A stretch of DNA of 64,000 nt from DASVTU01 sp036387415. GTDB taxonomy: Bacteria > Acidobacteriota > Blastocatellia > Pyrinomonadales > Pyrinomonadaceae. Each line of letters starts with the position of its first letter. Within the stretch, counting starts at the first letter, position 1. Both the position numbers and the translations under genes were made by a program. Under the pieces are notes generated by a model. The model had not been told where the DNA came from. It saw only the letters and a program-made list of their open reading frames with translations, and searched no databases. The stretch spans positions 620,001 to 684,000 of the forward strand of contig DASVTU010000039.1 in NCBI GenBank assembly GCA_036387415.1, written 5' to 3'. Positions 44,552-53,991 of the stretch are shown one piece after another.

Positions 44552-46305
44552 ACAGGGTCAGTGAGACGAAGATAAGAGGAATGCTGTCCGGCGTTTACGT
44601 CGCGCGACGTTTGATGAGCTTCGTTCTCATGTTCATGCTCGCAGCGACGAGCGCGGGCGTCGTTCTACGTCTCGATGCCGCCGCACAAAAGAGGCCGCCT
44701 GCTACTTCTTCCGCCACGCAAAAGAGACGGTCTGCTGCCGCTGCACAAACCGCGAGACCCGCGCGGCAGCAATCGGGGAGTCTTTCGACGGAGGCGCGTG
44801 CGGCACTGTCAAGCGTCTCCGCAGGGAGTCTGCGCGGTCATCTCTCCTTCATCGCTTCGGACGCGCTCGAAGGCCGCGACACGCCTTCGAGGGGTCTCGA
44901 CATCGCCGCCGAATATATCGCCGCGCAGTTTCGTCGCGCGGGTCTTGAGCCTGTGGGCGACGACGTTTATTTCCAGACGGCGAACATGGTTCTGCGTGAA
45001 CGGAATCTGCAAGGGTTCGAGTTAGGTATGCAGGCCGACGGCGAACGCATCGCGGTCGGCGCGGACGAAGTGAGCCTCGCTTACGGGCTGGGTCTGCAAG
45101 CGGCTGACGGCGCGCTCGACATCGCGGGCGCAGAGGTCGTCAAAGTCGCGTTCGATAACGCCGTTGCGCTCGACGCTCTCCAACCCGCGCAGGTGCAAGG
45201 CAAAGTTATTCTCACGGAAATCCCCAACATACGCCGCGCCGAGCGCACGCGTTGGCGCGAGATGCTTCAAGCGCAAAACAACTTTATGAGCACGGCGGAA
45301 CGGCTCAACCCCGCGCTCGTCGTCACGATTGACAGACAGAATCGACGCGGCGGCGGGCGTGGCGCGGGTCGCCTGCGGGATGCGAGCGCCCTACCCGTGA
45401 CGCCCGTCGAAGCGCGAAGCCGCACGCCATCCGTGCCCGTCGTCGGTCTGCATAACGCGCAAGCAGCGCGGCTCTACGATGCGCTGAAGCCGGGATTGAA
45501 TGCCGTCAAGTTTTCGATGCGACTGGCCGCACCCGTCGAGAAACCCGTGCGACTTCGCAACGTCGCCGGACTCCTGCGCGGCTCCGACCCCTTGCTCCGC
45601 GACACTTATGTCCTCGTCACCGCACATTACGACCACATCGGCATGCAGACGGGCGCAGCAGCGGCGACAGGCGGCGACCACATTTTCAACGGCGCGAACG
45701 ACGATGGCAGCGGCACAGTCTCCGTCATCGAACTGGCCTCCGTACTCTCGACGCTCAAGCAGCGGCCTCGCCGTAGCATTCTTTTTATGACCTACTTCGG
45801 AGAGGAGAGAGGTGGTCTCGGCTCGCGTCACTACGGTCGCAATCCCATCTTCCCTATTGACAAGACGGTTGCCAACATCAATCTAGAACAGGTCGGGCGC
45901 ACGGACGACAAGGAAGGCGCACGCGTCGCGACGGCTAATCTAACGGGCTTCGACTACAGCGACGTGGGCACGATTTTTCAGACGGCGGGCGAACAGACAG
46001 GCATCCGCGTCTTCAAGCACGAACGCAACAGCGACGCCTACTTCAGCCGCAGCGACAATCAATCGCTCGCAGACCTCGGCGTCCCCGCGCACACGCTCAG
46101 CGTCGCCTACGACTTCCCCGATTATCACGGCCTCGGCGACCATTGGGACAAGATTGACTACACCAACCTTGAGAAGATTGTCCGCATGATTGGCACGGGC
46201 GTCCTCTTAATCGCCAACAACCCTGAGCCGCCGAAGTGGAACGAGTCGAACCCGAAGGCCGAACGCTACGTCAACGCGTGGCGCGAGCGACGCCTTCCGA
46301 AATAA
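44548..46305 (+). CDS. Secreted M28 family zinc aminopeptidase
   Basis: 585 residues. N-terminal signal region (LMSFVLMFMLAATSAGVVLRL), then an Ala/Arg-rich linker, a PA-like insert (about 140-330), and the M28 catalytic domain from about 350. Zinc and catalytic residues are visible: VTAHYDHIG (His, Asp), FNGANDDGSG (bridging Asp), GEERGGLGS (Glu pair), INLEQVGR, and DYHGLGDHWDKID (His). Such enzymes remove N-terminal residues outside the cytoplasmic membrane. It overlaps the DUF427 gene by 4 bases. GGGRGAGR (about 270) is a small Gly/Arg run. Confidence 0.92.
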   Translation: MNRVSETKIRGMLSGVYVARRLMSFVLMFMLAATSAGVVLRLDAAAQKRPPATSSATQKRRSAAAAQTARPARQQSGSLSTEARAALSSVSAGSLRGHLSFIASDALEGRDTPSRGLDIAAEYIAAQFRRAGLEPVGDDVYFQTANMVLRERNLQGFELGMQADGERIAVGADEVSLAYGLGLQAADGALDIAGAEVVKVAFDNAVALDALQPAQVQGKVILTEIPNIRRAERTRWREMLQAQNNFMSTAERLNPALVVTIDRQNRRGGGRGAGRLRDASALPVTPVEARSRTPSVPVVGLHNAQAARLYDALKPGLNAVKFSMRLAAPVEKPVRLRNVAGLLRGSDPLLRDTYVLVTAHYDHIGMQTGAAAATGGDHIFNGANDDGSGTVSVIELASVLSTLKQRPRRSILFMTYFGEERGGLGSRHYGRNPIFPIDKTVANINLEQVGRTDDKEGARVATANLTGFDYSDVGTIFQTAGEQTGIRVFKHERNSDAYFSRSDNQSLADLGVPAHTLSVAYDFPDYHGLGDHWDKIDYTNLEKIVRMIGTGVLLIANNPEPPKWNESNPKAERYVNAWRERRLPK

Positions 46306-46654
46306 TGGACAGACGCGCATCGTGCTTCGTGCAAAATTTCAAAGCCCGTCATCCAAATTCCGCAAGATTCCTGCGACCCCGAATCAAACGTATTGACCGC
46401 CCTCCGCGCAAAGACTGTGCGACGCTTTTAACGCGCTGCGGCGGCACGCGCCTTGCCGTGTCGGTTCCGAGCAGACGGCGTGGTGTGGCTTGCACTCCTT
46501 AACAATCATCAAGTCCGAATTTTTGGAAGTTGTGCGTCGCCGGATTCAGTGCGGTTGCGGCGGGGCATGGCTTCGTGGTCGTGCGTGTTTATGACGTGCG
46601 GCTGCACGAAGATGTACAATCATCCTTGAGCACGAATGGAAAGGCACAAGAAGC
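46306..46654. other. Spacer upstream of the LytS-type kinase gene
   Basis: 349 bases with no gene or palindrome seen. The promoter of the two-component operon probably lies near its right end (see the next entry). Confidence 0.4.
46591..46620 (+). promoter_or_regulatory. Possible sigma-70 promoter of the LytS/LytTR operon
   Basis: ATGACG (46591-46596), an 18-base spacer and TACAAT (46615-46620), 35 bases before the ATG at 46655. The -10 is good and the -35 is weak. Confidence 0.4.
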
Positions 46655-47824
46655 ATGCTCGAACGCCGTTGGCTGAGATGGTTGCTCTTATTGTTGGGCG
46701 CGTGGACGCTCTTTAGCATCGTCGAGACTGGCTTTCAATTTCTCACCATCGCGGGCATCAGGGAAGCGGTGGAAACGCTGAATCGCGAAGCGCGCGAACC
46801 GCCGCCGTGGTGGGCGACGGCGCTCTGGGTTCCGATAGGAAGTTATCTCTGGGCGGCGCTCACTCCGTTGATTATCTGGTGCGCGCGGCGTTTCCGCGTC
46901 GAGCGACAAAACTGGTTGCGCGGCTTGCTGTTTCACATCCCGGCGGGACTCATCATTGCCACGACGCACATCGTCGCGTGGGTCGTTCTCTACTGGGGTT
47001 TCGATGGTTACAGAGCAACCATCCTCGGTTCTTTTCGCCCGTTGCTCCAATTCTATTTCTTCCGTTTTCTGCCCGGCGACCTCTTCATGTATGGCGTTAT
47101 CGTCCTGCTGGTTTACGCCTACGATTATTACCGCAAGTATCGTGAAGGCGAACTCAAGGCCGCGGAGCTTCGCGCGCAACTCGCACAGGCGCAACTTCAG
47201 GCGCTCAAGATGCAACTCCACCCGCACTTCCTTTTCAACACGCTGAACGCTATCTCCGAACTCGTCTACAAAGACGCCGAAGCCGCCGAGCAGATGATTA
47301 CGCAACTGAGCGACATGCTGCGGCTTAGTCTCGACAAGATAGGCGTACAGGAAGTTTCGCTCAAGCAGGAATTGGACTTTCTCGGCAAGTATCTTGAAAT
47401 CGAACAAACGCGCTTTCAGGAACGTTTAAGAGTTGACATGCAGATTGACCCGGCGACGCTGGATGCCTCTGTGCCGAATATGATTTTGCAACCACTCGTC
47501 GAGAACGCCGTGCGCCACGGCATCGCGCCACGTTCCACGGGCGGGCGCATCGAGATACGCGCACGACGCTCGAACGGCATGTTGCAACTCGACGTGCACG
47601 ACGATGGAAGCGGTCTCCCACTAACGGACGGCGAGCGCGAACCCTTACAGAAAAGCGGCGTCGGACTCGCCAACACGCGCGCACGCCTCGCGCATCTCTA
47701 CGGCACGGCGCATCGCTTCGAGTTGGAGAACCAACCCGGTCGCGGTCTGACCGTGACGATGGCAATACCCTTTCGCGAAACCGGAACGGAGAACAGCAGT
47801 GAAAATCCGGGCGCTGATAGTTGA
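46655..47824 (+). CDS. LytS/YehU-type sensor histidine kinase
   Basis: 389 residues. Four hydrophobic segments (about 9-31, 52-72, 85-110, 130-158) are followed by a coiled coil (KYREGELKAAELRAQLAQAQ) and the His_kinase domain with the phospho-acceptor in QLHPHFLFNTLNAISELVY. The ATP-binding part has LVENAVRHGI, DDGSGL and GVGLANTRARL. It overlaps the response-regulator gene by 26 bases; together they form a LytS-LytTR pair. The signal is unknown. Confidence 0.93.
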   Translation: MLERRWLRWLLLLLGAWTLFSIVETGFQFLTIAGIREAVETLNREAREPPPWWATALWVPIGSYLWAALTPLIIWCARRFRVERQNWLRGLLFHIPAGLIIATTHIVAWVVLYWGFDGYRATILGSFRPLLQFYFFRFLPGDLFMYGVIVLLVYAYDYYRKYREGELKAAELRAQLAQAQLQALKMQLHPHFLFNTLNAISELVYKDAEAAEQMITQLSDMLRLSLDKIGVQEVSLKQELDFLGKYLEIEQTRFQERLRVDMQIDPATLDASVPNMILQPLVENAVRHGIAPRSTGGRIEIRARRSNGMLQLDVHDDGSGLPLTDGEREPLQKSGVGLANTRARLAHLYGTAHRFELENQPGRGLTVTMAIPFRETGTENSSENPGADS

Positions 47825-48563
47825 TGACGAGCCGCTGGCGCGCGAAAGAATCCGCCGGTTTCTCGCGCGCGAATCCGACATCGAACTCGTCGGCGAGTGC
47901 TCGGACGGGCGCGAGGCTGTGGAGAGTATTCGTCAGCTTCGTCCCGACCTCGTTTTCCTCGACATACAGATGCCCGAACGCGACGGCTTTGGCGTGCTCG
48001 AAGAGATTGGCGCGCAGGAGTTGCCATCCGTTATCTTCGTTACGGCCTACGACCGCTACGCCATCAAGGCTTTCGATTTCCACGCGCTCGACTATCTGCT
48101 CAAGCCCTACACGGGCGAACGCTTTCGTCGCGCCGTCGAACGCGCACGCGCACAACTGCAACGCGCCACGGGCGGACACATCGACGAGCGTCTTATCTCG
48201 CTGCTCGAACATCTCAAGGCCGAGCAGAAATATCTGGAACGTTTGATGGTCAAATCCGCCGGACGCGTCTTCTTTCTGCGGACGGATGAGATTGATTGGA
48301 TTGAAGCCGAGGGCAACTACGTGCGCCTCCACGTCGGGCGCGAAGCGCATCTCCTGCGTGAGACGATGAACCGTCTCGCCTCGCGTCTCGACCCCGAAAA
48401 ATTCCTCCGCATTCATCGCTCCACGCTCGTCCACATCGAACGCATCAAGGAACTTCAACCCATGTTCGGCGGCGAATACACGGTCGTCTTACGCGACGGC
48501 ACGCAGTTGACCTTGAGCCGCAGCCACCGCGACAAATTGCTCGAACTTTTTGAAAATTCGTAA
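47799..48563 (+). CDS. LytTR-family response regulator
   Basis: 254 residues from GTG 47799 (CGGAG 8 bases upstream). Receiver domain 1-120 with acceptor Asp55 (LVFLDIQMPE) and Lys in LDYLLKPY. The LytTR DNA-binding domain occupies 150-252: RVFFLRTDEIDWIEAEGNYV, FLRIHRSTLVHIERIKEL and LTLSRSHRDKLLELF. It binds DNA through a beta-fold and partners the kinase encoded just upstream. Confidence 0.95.
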   Translation: MKIRALIVDDEPLARERIRRFLARESDIELVGECSDGREAVESIRQLRPDLVFLDIQMPERDGFGVLEEIGAQELPSVIFVTAYDRYAIKAFDFHALDYLLKPYTGERFRRAVERARAQLQRATGGHIDERLISLLEHLKAEQKYLERLMVKSAGRVFFLRTDEIDWIEAEGNYVRLHVGREAHLLRETMNRLASRLDPEKFLRIHRSTLVHIERIKELQPMFGGEYTVVLRDGTQLTLSRSHRDKLLELFENS

Positions 48564-48777
48564 ACCCTCCCCTCAATTCATCACCTTTTTCAACCCGTTC
48601 ATCATCTCTTTCCAACAATTCGTCACATTTTCGATTGTCCGCGCCTCGCTCGCCGCTAAACTTCCGGCAGAATTTAACGTGCCGCCCTCTCGCGGCGACC
48701 GACACCAAACCCCGAAAGGCGTCGCCCTCTCGGAACACCTTGTGACGCGCACGAAAAAGTTGGAGGTATTTGAAGCC

Positions 48778-49380
48778 ATGAGAGAAGAGACCGCCTTGAA
48801 CGAGCGCACCGCGCCGCTTCTGCACGACACGCAGACCCCGATGCTGCGCGACGAACCGACGCTCACCAATCATGCCGGAGATGCTTTCTCCAACAACCCC
48901 GACAGCGACGTTGCAGACGCGACCGCGCCCGCCGACGTTGCCGCCTCGCGCGACGATACGACCATGCCGCCCGACGAGGCCACGCTCGGCAACAGCATCG
49001 AAGTCTTAAAGGAGATGGCCTTTCATCTCTTGCAGGAGGTGAAGGCGCTCAGCCACACGCCTGCGACCGACGTGAAGCGCGGCATTGATTTCTACGAAGA
49101 AGTGCGTCGCTTTGAAATCGACCTCATCCGTCGCGCGCTCGAAATCACGGACGGACATCAGAGCCGCGCCGCACGACTGCTCCATCTCAAAGTAACCACG
49201 CTCAATTCGATGATGAAGCGTTACGACATCACACCGTCCGGCGCTGCAACAGCAACCGACGCGCCCGCCGCGTCCGCCGAGACGGAAACCGTGTCGCGCG
49301 AAGCGACCACTGTATCCTCAGACGCCGACGCGGGTTCCATCCGTAGCGTCGCATCCGAATTTCACAACCGCGCCGCGTGA
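48778..49380 (+). CDS. Free-standing Fis-type DNA-binding protein
   Basis: 200 residues from ATG 48778 (GGAGG about 11 bases upstream); in-frame codons back to 48550 lack coding character. Residues 1-75 and 160-200 are disordered (Ala/Thr/Asp-rich). The centre, GIDFYEEVRRFEIDLIRRAL then EITDGHQSRAARLLHLKVTT, is a Fis-type helix-turn-helix almost identical to the C-terminus of the NtrC-type regulator at 35.2 kb. It has no AAA+ or receiver domain, so it could bind the same sites as that regulator without activating. It lies 214 bases after the LytTR gene. Confidence 0.8.
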   Translation: MREETALNERTAPLLHDTQTPMLRDEPTLTNHAGDAFSNNPDSDVADATAPADVAASRDDTTMPPDEATLGNSIEVLKEMAFHLLQEVKALSHTPATDVKRGIDFYEEVRRFEIDLIRRALEITDGHQSRAARLLHLKVTTLNSMMKRYDITPSGAATATDAPAASAETETVSREATTVSSDADAGSIRSVASEFHNRAA

Positions 49381-49493
49381 ATCTCCGCGTCTTGCGGAGA
49401 CGCGAGTTTGCACGCGCGAAAATTCGGCTCTGCACCATCTAGGTTCGCGGGTGTTTGAGTTTGAATAATTCCGCAACTGTTGGAGAAACCGCC

Positions 49494-49733
49494 ATGAACA
49501 TTTCGCCCTCTCGTCTGCTTCGTCTCTCGCTCGCGGCCTTTCTCTTTGGCCTCGCGGTCGGCCTGCCCATTTCGATTCGATGGATTATCGAAGCCAGTCC
49601 GCGCCCGACGATGCCGCAGCAACAACAACAACTCACGTCTCCCCTTCCGTCCTCGACGCACGTCCTGAATAAGACCGACGACACACCGCGACGGGGAGGA
49701 AAGCGAAAGGCAAAGGGCAAAAGGAAAAAGTAA
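49494..49733 (+). CDS. Small single-helix membrane protein with a repeat-encoded basic tail
   Basis: 79 residues from ATG 49494 (TTGGAG 8 bases upstream). One transmembrane helix (LLRLSLAAFLFGLAVGLPIS), then a Gln/Pro/Ser/Thr linker and a strongly basic end RRGGKRKAKGKRKK. That tail is encoded by AAGCGAAAGGCAAAGGGCAA and neighbours, which are units of the palindromic repeat that follows, so the tail seems to be repeat DNA captured into the reading frame. No family recognised. Confidence 0.55.
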   Translation: MNISPSRLLRLSLAAFLFGLAVGLPISIRWIIEASPRPTMPQQQQQLTSPLPSSTHVLNKTDDTPRRGGKRKAKGKRKK

Positions 49734-49797
49734 GGAAGCAAACAAACCGTCTTTCGCTACTCTCACCTTTCAACTTTTACCTTTTTACTTTGCCTCG
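49697..49797. repeat. Tandem-repeat palindrome, GCAAAGGGCAAAAGG word, overlapping a gene end
   Basis: Left arm 49697-49737 (GGAAAGCGAAAGGCAAAGGG, CAAAAGGAAAAAGTAAGG) pairs imperfectly with right arm 49762-49797 (CTCACCTTTCAACTTTTACC, TTTTTACTTTGCCTCG). The left arm is also the coding sequence for the last 13 residues of the small membrane protein. Confidence 0.82.
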
Positions 49798-49879
49798 CCT
49801 GTCGCCATAGTCTCGCATACCGATAGAAAATGCTTTAGATTCTCAAACGTTTCAATTTTAAGTTTAAGGAGTATTTATT

Positions 49880-51922
49880 ATGCGTTCCCTCAATTTGCGA
49901 CTGGTCGCGTCGGTGTTGACGACGCTGGTGGTCGCTTTCGCCGCACTCGCGCAGAGCGGCGGTCATAGCGGTTTCGACCCCGCGCGGATGGATACGACGT
50001 GCCAGCCCTGCGAAGATTTTTATAAGTATGCTAACGGCAATTGGGCGAAGAGTAATCCGATTCCTCCGGCCTATTCGAGTTGGGGCAGCTTCCAGATTCT
50101 CGCCGACAAGAATCGCAACGCCCTCCAACTGATTCTCGAAGAAGCGGCCAAGAACACCAACGCGCGTCGCGGCACGAACGAACAGAAAATCGGCGCGTTC
50201 TATGCCTCATGCATGGACGAAGCCAAAATCGACGCCGCCGGCATCAAGCCGCTCACGCAGGATTTGGCGCGCATCGAAAAGATTCGAGACGTACGCGGAC
50301 TACAAGCCGAAATCGCGCACATGCATCGTCAGAGCATCAGCGTGCTGTTCAACTTCGGCTCGGTGCCCGACTTCAAAAACAGCACGATGGTTATCGCCAA
50401 CGTTTCGCAGGGCGGACTGAGTTTGCCCAACCGCGACTACTACACGAAGGACGACGAAAAATCGCGCAAGACGCGTGAAGAGTTCGTCGCCTACGTGACG
50501 CGTATGTTCCAGTTGCTCGGCGACGATGCGGCGAAAGCCGCGGCCAACGCTAAGACCGTGATGGCGTTTCAGACACGACTCGCCGAAGCGTCGCTGTCGC
50601 CCGTGCAGTTGCGCGACCCCGTGGCTCGCTACAACAAGATGGAAGTGTCGAAGTTGAACGAACTCGCGCCCGACTTCGGTTGGTCTGGATATTTCGCCGC
50701 GCGCGGCGTCGGGAAGTTGTCGGAGATTAACGTCTCGCAGCCCACGTACTTCAAAACCGTTAACAGCATGTTTGCCTCCGTCCCGCTCGCCGACTGGAAG
50801 ACCTATCTGCGCTGGCAGTTGATTAACGCCGCCGCGCCGCTTCTCTCGTCGAAGTTTGAAAACGAGGCTTTCAACTTCTATGGACGCACGTTAACGGGCG
50901 CGAAAGAGATGCAGCCGCGTTGGAAGCGTTGCGTCAACGCCGTGGACAACTCGCTCGGCGAGGCGCTCGGACAGGTCTATGTCGAGAAGTCTTTCAGCGC
51001 AGACTCGAAGGCGCGCATGCAGGAGATGGTGCGAAATCTCATCACGGCGTTTCGCAGCCGACTGATGAAACTCGAATGGATGAGCGACGAGACGCGCCAG
51101 CAGGCACTCGCCAAACTCGATGCCTTCAAACAGAAAATCGGCTATCCAGACAAGTGGCGCGACTACGGGACGCTCGACATCGAACGCGCATCCTACGTCG
51201 AAAACTCGCGCCGCGCCGCGATGTTTGAAGTCAGTCGAAACTTGAACAAAATCGGCAAGCCCGTTGACCGTACCGAGTGGGGCATGACGCCGCCGACCGT
51301 CAACGCTTACTACTCGTCGCTCTTTAACGAAATCGCCTTCCCCGCAGGCATCCTCCAACATCCGTTCTTCGACCCCAACGCCGACGATGCCATCAATTAC
51401 GGCGCTATCGGCGGCGTCATCGGCCACGAAATCACGCACGGCTTCGATGATTCGGGCAGCCAGTTTGACGCGGCGGGCAACCTCCGCATGTGGTGGACGC
51501 CGGACGACCGCAAGAAGTTTGACGAGCGCGCGGGCTGCATCGTCAATCAGTTTAGCGGCTACAAGGTCGAGGAAGGTTTGTTCATGCAGGGCAAGTTGGT
51601 GCAGGGCGAATCCATCGCCGACCTCGGCGGTCTGACCGTCGCTTACGATGCTTATCAGAAGTCGCTGGAAGGCAAGCCGCGTCCGGCCAACATCGACGGC
51701 TTCACGCCCGAACAGCGTTTCTTCCTCGGTTGGGCGCAGGTCTGGGCGTCGAACGACCGACCCGAAGCCGAACGCCTGCGTGCCAACACAGGCCCGCATC
51801 CGCTCCCGCGCTTCCGCGTCAACGGCCCACTCTCCAATCTGCCGCAGTTCGCCGCCGCCTTCAATTGCAAACAGGGCGACCCGATGGTGCGCCCCGCGAA
51901 CGACCGTTGCCAGATATGGTAA
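49880..51922 (+). CDS. M13 family metallopeptidase (neprilysin/PepO-like), secreted
   Basis: 680 residues; AAGGAG lies 9 bases before ATG 49880. Signal peptide 1-25. The N-terminal M13 domain begins FDPARMDTTCQPCEDFYKYA. The catalytic zinc site is HEITH (516-520) in IGHEITHGFDDSG with third ligand Glu577 in GESIADLGG and Asp581 as partner; NAYYSSLFNEIAFPAGILQ is the substrate-binding stretch. The protein ends CQIW, the family's C-terminal motif. It should degrade oligopeptides in the periplasm or outside. Transcribed alone. Confidence 0.95.
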   Translation: MRSLNLRLVASVLTTLVVAFAALAQSGGHSGFDPARMDTTCQPCEDFYKYANGNWAKSNPIPPAYSSWGSFQILADKNRNALQLILEEAAKNTNARRGTNEQKIGAFYASCMDEAKIDAAGIKPLTQDLARIEKIRDVRGLQAEIAHMHRQSISVLFNFGSVPDFKNSTMVIANVSQGGLSLPNRDYYTKDDEKSRKTREEFVAYVTRMFQLLGDDAAKAAANAKTVMAFQTRLAEASLSPVQLRDPVARYNKMEVSKLNELAPDFGWSGYFAARGVGKLSEINVSQPTYFKTVNSMFASVPLADWKTYLRWQLINAAAPLLSSKFENEAFNFYGRTLTGAKEMQPRWKRCVNAVDNSLGEALGQVYVEKSFSADSKARMQEMVRNLITAFRSRLMKLEWMSDETRQQALAKLDAFKQKIGYPDKWRDYGTLDIERASYVENSRRAAMFEVSRNLNKIGKPVDRTEWGMTPPTVNAYYSSLFNEIAFPAGILQHPFFDPNADDAINYGAIGGVIGHEITHGFDDSGSQFDAAGNLRMWWTPDDRKKFDERAGCIVNQFSGYKVEEGLFMQGKLVQGESIADLGGLTVAYDAYQKSLEGKPRPANIDGFTPEQRFFLGWAQVWASNDRPEAERLRANTGPHPLPRFRVNGPLSNLPQFAAAFNCKQGDPMVRPANDRCQIW

Positions 51923-51934
51923 GAATTGTAGAGT

Positions 51935-52140
51935 GAGGATTGCGGAATTCGGACTGAAAAGCAGGAGTCAGTAATCAGAAGCCGGAAGAAGCTCTGAACG
52001 CCGTTGCGACCAACGTTCGTTCAGGTTTCTTCCGGCTTCCTACTTCTGACTCCTGCTTTGTTTTTATTCTGACTTTTGGCTTCTAACTCCTGAATTCAGG
52101 CTCTGCTAATCGCAATCCGAAATCCGCATTCCGCAATCAG
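51935..52140. repeat. Nested palindrome with two repeat words (GGATTGCGGAATTCGGA outside, GTCAGTAATCAGAAGCCGG inside)
   Basis: Outer arms: GGATTGCGGAATTCGGA (51938-) and TCCGAAATCCGCATTCCGCA (ending 52138). Inner arms: AGCAGGAGTCAGTAATCAGA with AGCCGGAAGAAGCTCTGAAC (51960-51999) and TTCAGGTTTCTTCCGGCTTC with CTACTTCTGACTCCTGC (52021-52057). Extra right-hand units (CTGACTTTTGGCTTCTAACT) have no left partner. The outer right arm overlaps the TGA stop of the next gene. Confidence 0.87.
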
Positions 52141-52925
52141 TTCGGTTGTCCCTTTGCGCCGCCAAAGTCGTAGGTGATGTGGAGACGGAGCGCGCCGTCT
52201 TTGATTTCGGCGCGGATGTCTTTGGCGTTGGCGCGGAGCGTGCCGCCCGCGGCCTGCACGGGCACGGCGAGTCCGATTTGTGTACCACGCATGAGGATGA
52301 GCGGATTGACGCGCTGGTTGATGGAATTTTGTACGAACTGCGTGACGATGCCGCCGAGAAACGGCGAGATGCCTTCGAGGTTGACGCTCTGGACGTTAAT
52401 CTGACCGTAGAGCGTCTGCTCGTCCGCCTTGAACGATAGCGCGATGTTGGCCTTCGCCCATCCGCGAAAATTGAGACACTGACCGAGGGCATTGTAGCCG
52501 CCCGTGAAGGCGAGCGGCGCGACGATTTGCCCGTCCGCGAGACTCACGCCCGTGCGGACGCCACTCCCCTCCGGCGTCACCACGATTTGACTCTGACAAC
52601 CGCCACCGCCCGTCTCCTGCGTCTTGATGAAACGGAAGTGGCGAGAGCCATACGTCTCGAAGGCGAAGGGCGAAGCAGCGTCGCCTTGCATGGCGGCAAG
52701 TTTGAAGGTCGGCGCGTTGAGGTCGCGGAAGATGGTGCCGAGTAGTGTGTTGAAGAAATTTTCGTCGAGCGTGAGCACCGCCGTGCCCGGCGGTGAACCG
52801 CCCGCTTCGGGAGCGCGGACGGGTTCGCCGGGGAGTTTGGCGGACTGCGGCACGCCGACGAAGAAATAATAGATGAGCGCGCCGCCGATAAGCGCACCGA
52901 TGATGAGCGTTAGAATGTAACGCAT
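52137..52925 (-). CDS. Membrane-anchored periplasmic protein, unknown
   Basis: 262 residues from ATG 52925, with GGGAG 6 bases upstream. One N-terminal transmembrane anchor (LTLIIGALIGGALIYYFFVG) is followed by a soluble beta-rich domain with a Cys pair (GGGGCQSQ and LGQCLNFRG) and the phrase VNLEGISPFLGGIVTQFVQN. The body resembles lipid- or ligand-binding barrels in outline, but I recognise no family. It is 16 bases downstream of a lipoprotein gene on the same strand, so the pair is an operon. The stop lies in a palindrome arm. Confidence 0.65.
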   Translation of the reverse strand: MRYILTLIIGALIGGALIYYFFVGVPQSAKLPGEPVRAPEAGGSPPGTAVLTLDENFFNTLLGTIFRDLNAPTFKLAAMQGDAASPFAFETYGSRHFRFIKTQETGGGGCQSQIVVTPEGSGVRTGVSLADGQIVAPLAFTGGYNALGQCLNFRGWAKANIALSFKADEQTLYGQINVQSVNLEGISPFLGGIVTQFVQNSINQRVNPLILMRGTQIGLAVPVQAAGGTLRANAKDIRAEIKDGALRLHITYDFGGAKGQPN

Positions 52926-52941
52926 GTGCGTCTCCCGTTCG

Positions 52942-53904
52942 TTACGGCCTGTTGGTGTTCGTCGTCGTGCCGGGTGCGGCGTTGGTCGCAGGCGTCGTGG
53001 TTGTGGTCGGTGGTGGTGCGGTATTACCGCCCGTGTTGCCGCCGCCCATGCCACCCATGCCGCCCGCCAACGCTTCGACGACGGCTAGCACCGCTCTCAT
53101 CTGCTGCTGTACCTGTTCGCGCGTCAGTTGGCGGTAGCCCGGCGGTACGTCGAACAACGTCGGGTCAACGGTGGTTTGCAAGTCGCGCAATTCCATCACG
53201 GCGTTGCCGCCGCTGACGCCCTGTACGTTGCCCGACGACTGGCTGCTGCCTTCGGCGCGCAGAGGCAGCCCCGTCTCTTTATCGACGTAGACGAAGGTTT
53301 CGCCGCGCACCTCTCCGGCCTGCGAGCCGGTCTGCGCCGTTCCCGCATAGCGATATTTCGTGACCGTGCGACCGTTCAACTGTTCTTCACCGACGAGCGT
53401 CACGCCCTGCTGCTTCTGCAACTGTTCGACCATCATCCCCGGCGTCATCGCGCGTGGCACTTTGAAGCCTGTCGTCTCCGGCGTCACTTCATAATACTGA
53501 CGCTGCGAAGGAATGATGACGTAGCTCTTCTCTGGGCGGTCGATGTAGGTAATCTGCCCGACGCCCGGAAGATTGTTGAGACGATAGTATCGGTCTGCGC
53601 CCCTGCGCGCGATGTCAATGGTGAACTCGGCGGCGGCTTGCTGGTTGCCAGCCGTCTGACCACGAATCACCATCGTCGCACGATACTGTTCAGGCTCGCG
53701 CGTCTCGATGGTCGTGCCCGTCGTTGTCGTGGTGTTGGTGTTGGTCGCGGCGGTGGTGTTGATGTTCGTCGTGTTGACGTTGGAGGTCGTCGTGGTGGTC
53801 GTGTTGGCGTTGGTCGCATCGTTCGTGCAGGCGGCGCTGCTTGAGAGGGCGAGAGCCAGAGCGAGGATTCCAAAGAAACTTTTTGAAGCTGTCCGTACAT
53901 GCAT
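52942..53904 (-). CDS. Lipoprotein, DUF4412/LolA-like, with Thr/Asn-rich linkers
   Basis: 320 residues. The lipoprotein signal ends LSSSAAC (Cys about 26). A strongly biased linker follows (30-68, Thr and Asn almost only). The folded part (70-270) includes EYRATMVIRGQ-like EQYRATMVIRGQ, YIDRPEKSYVIIPSQRQYYE, VPRAMTPGMMVEQLQKQQ and FVYVDKETGLPLRAE, reminiscent of DUF4412/LolA-type proteins that bind lipids. A Gly/Met-Gly run and a second Thr/Pro tail end the protein. It is the upstream gene of an operon with the anchored protein. Confidence 0.65.
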   Translation of the reverse strand: MHVRTASKSFFGILALALALSSSAACTNDATNANTTTTTTSNVNTTNINTTAATNTNTTTTTGTTIETREPEQYRATMVIRGQTAGNQQAAAEFTIDIARRGADRYYRLNNLPGVGQITYIDRPEKSYVIIPSQRQYYEVTPETTGFKVPRAMTPGMMVEQLQKQQGVTLVGEEQLNGRTVTKYRYAGTAQTGSQAGEVRGETFVYVDKETGLPLRAEGSSQSSGNVQGVSGGNAVMELRDLQTTVDPTLFDVPPGYRQLTREQVQQQMRAVLAVVEALAGGMGGMGGGNTGGNTAPPPTTTTTPATNAAPGTTTNTNRP

Positions 53905-53991
53905 GGCAGAGTTCTCCTCAAGTGAATTGCAGAATCAATACGAGCGTCTTTTGCGGGGGATATGGAAACGGTGTGGAGCATACCACAAATA

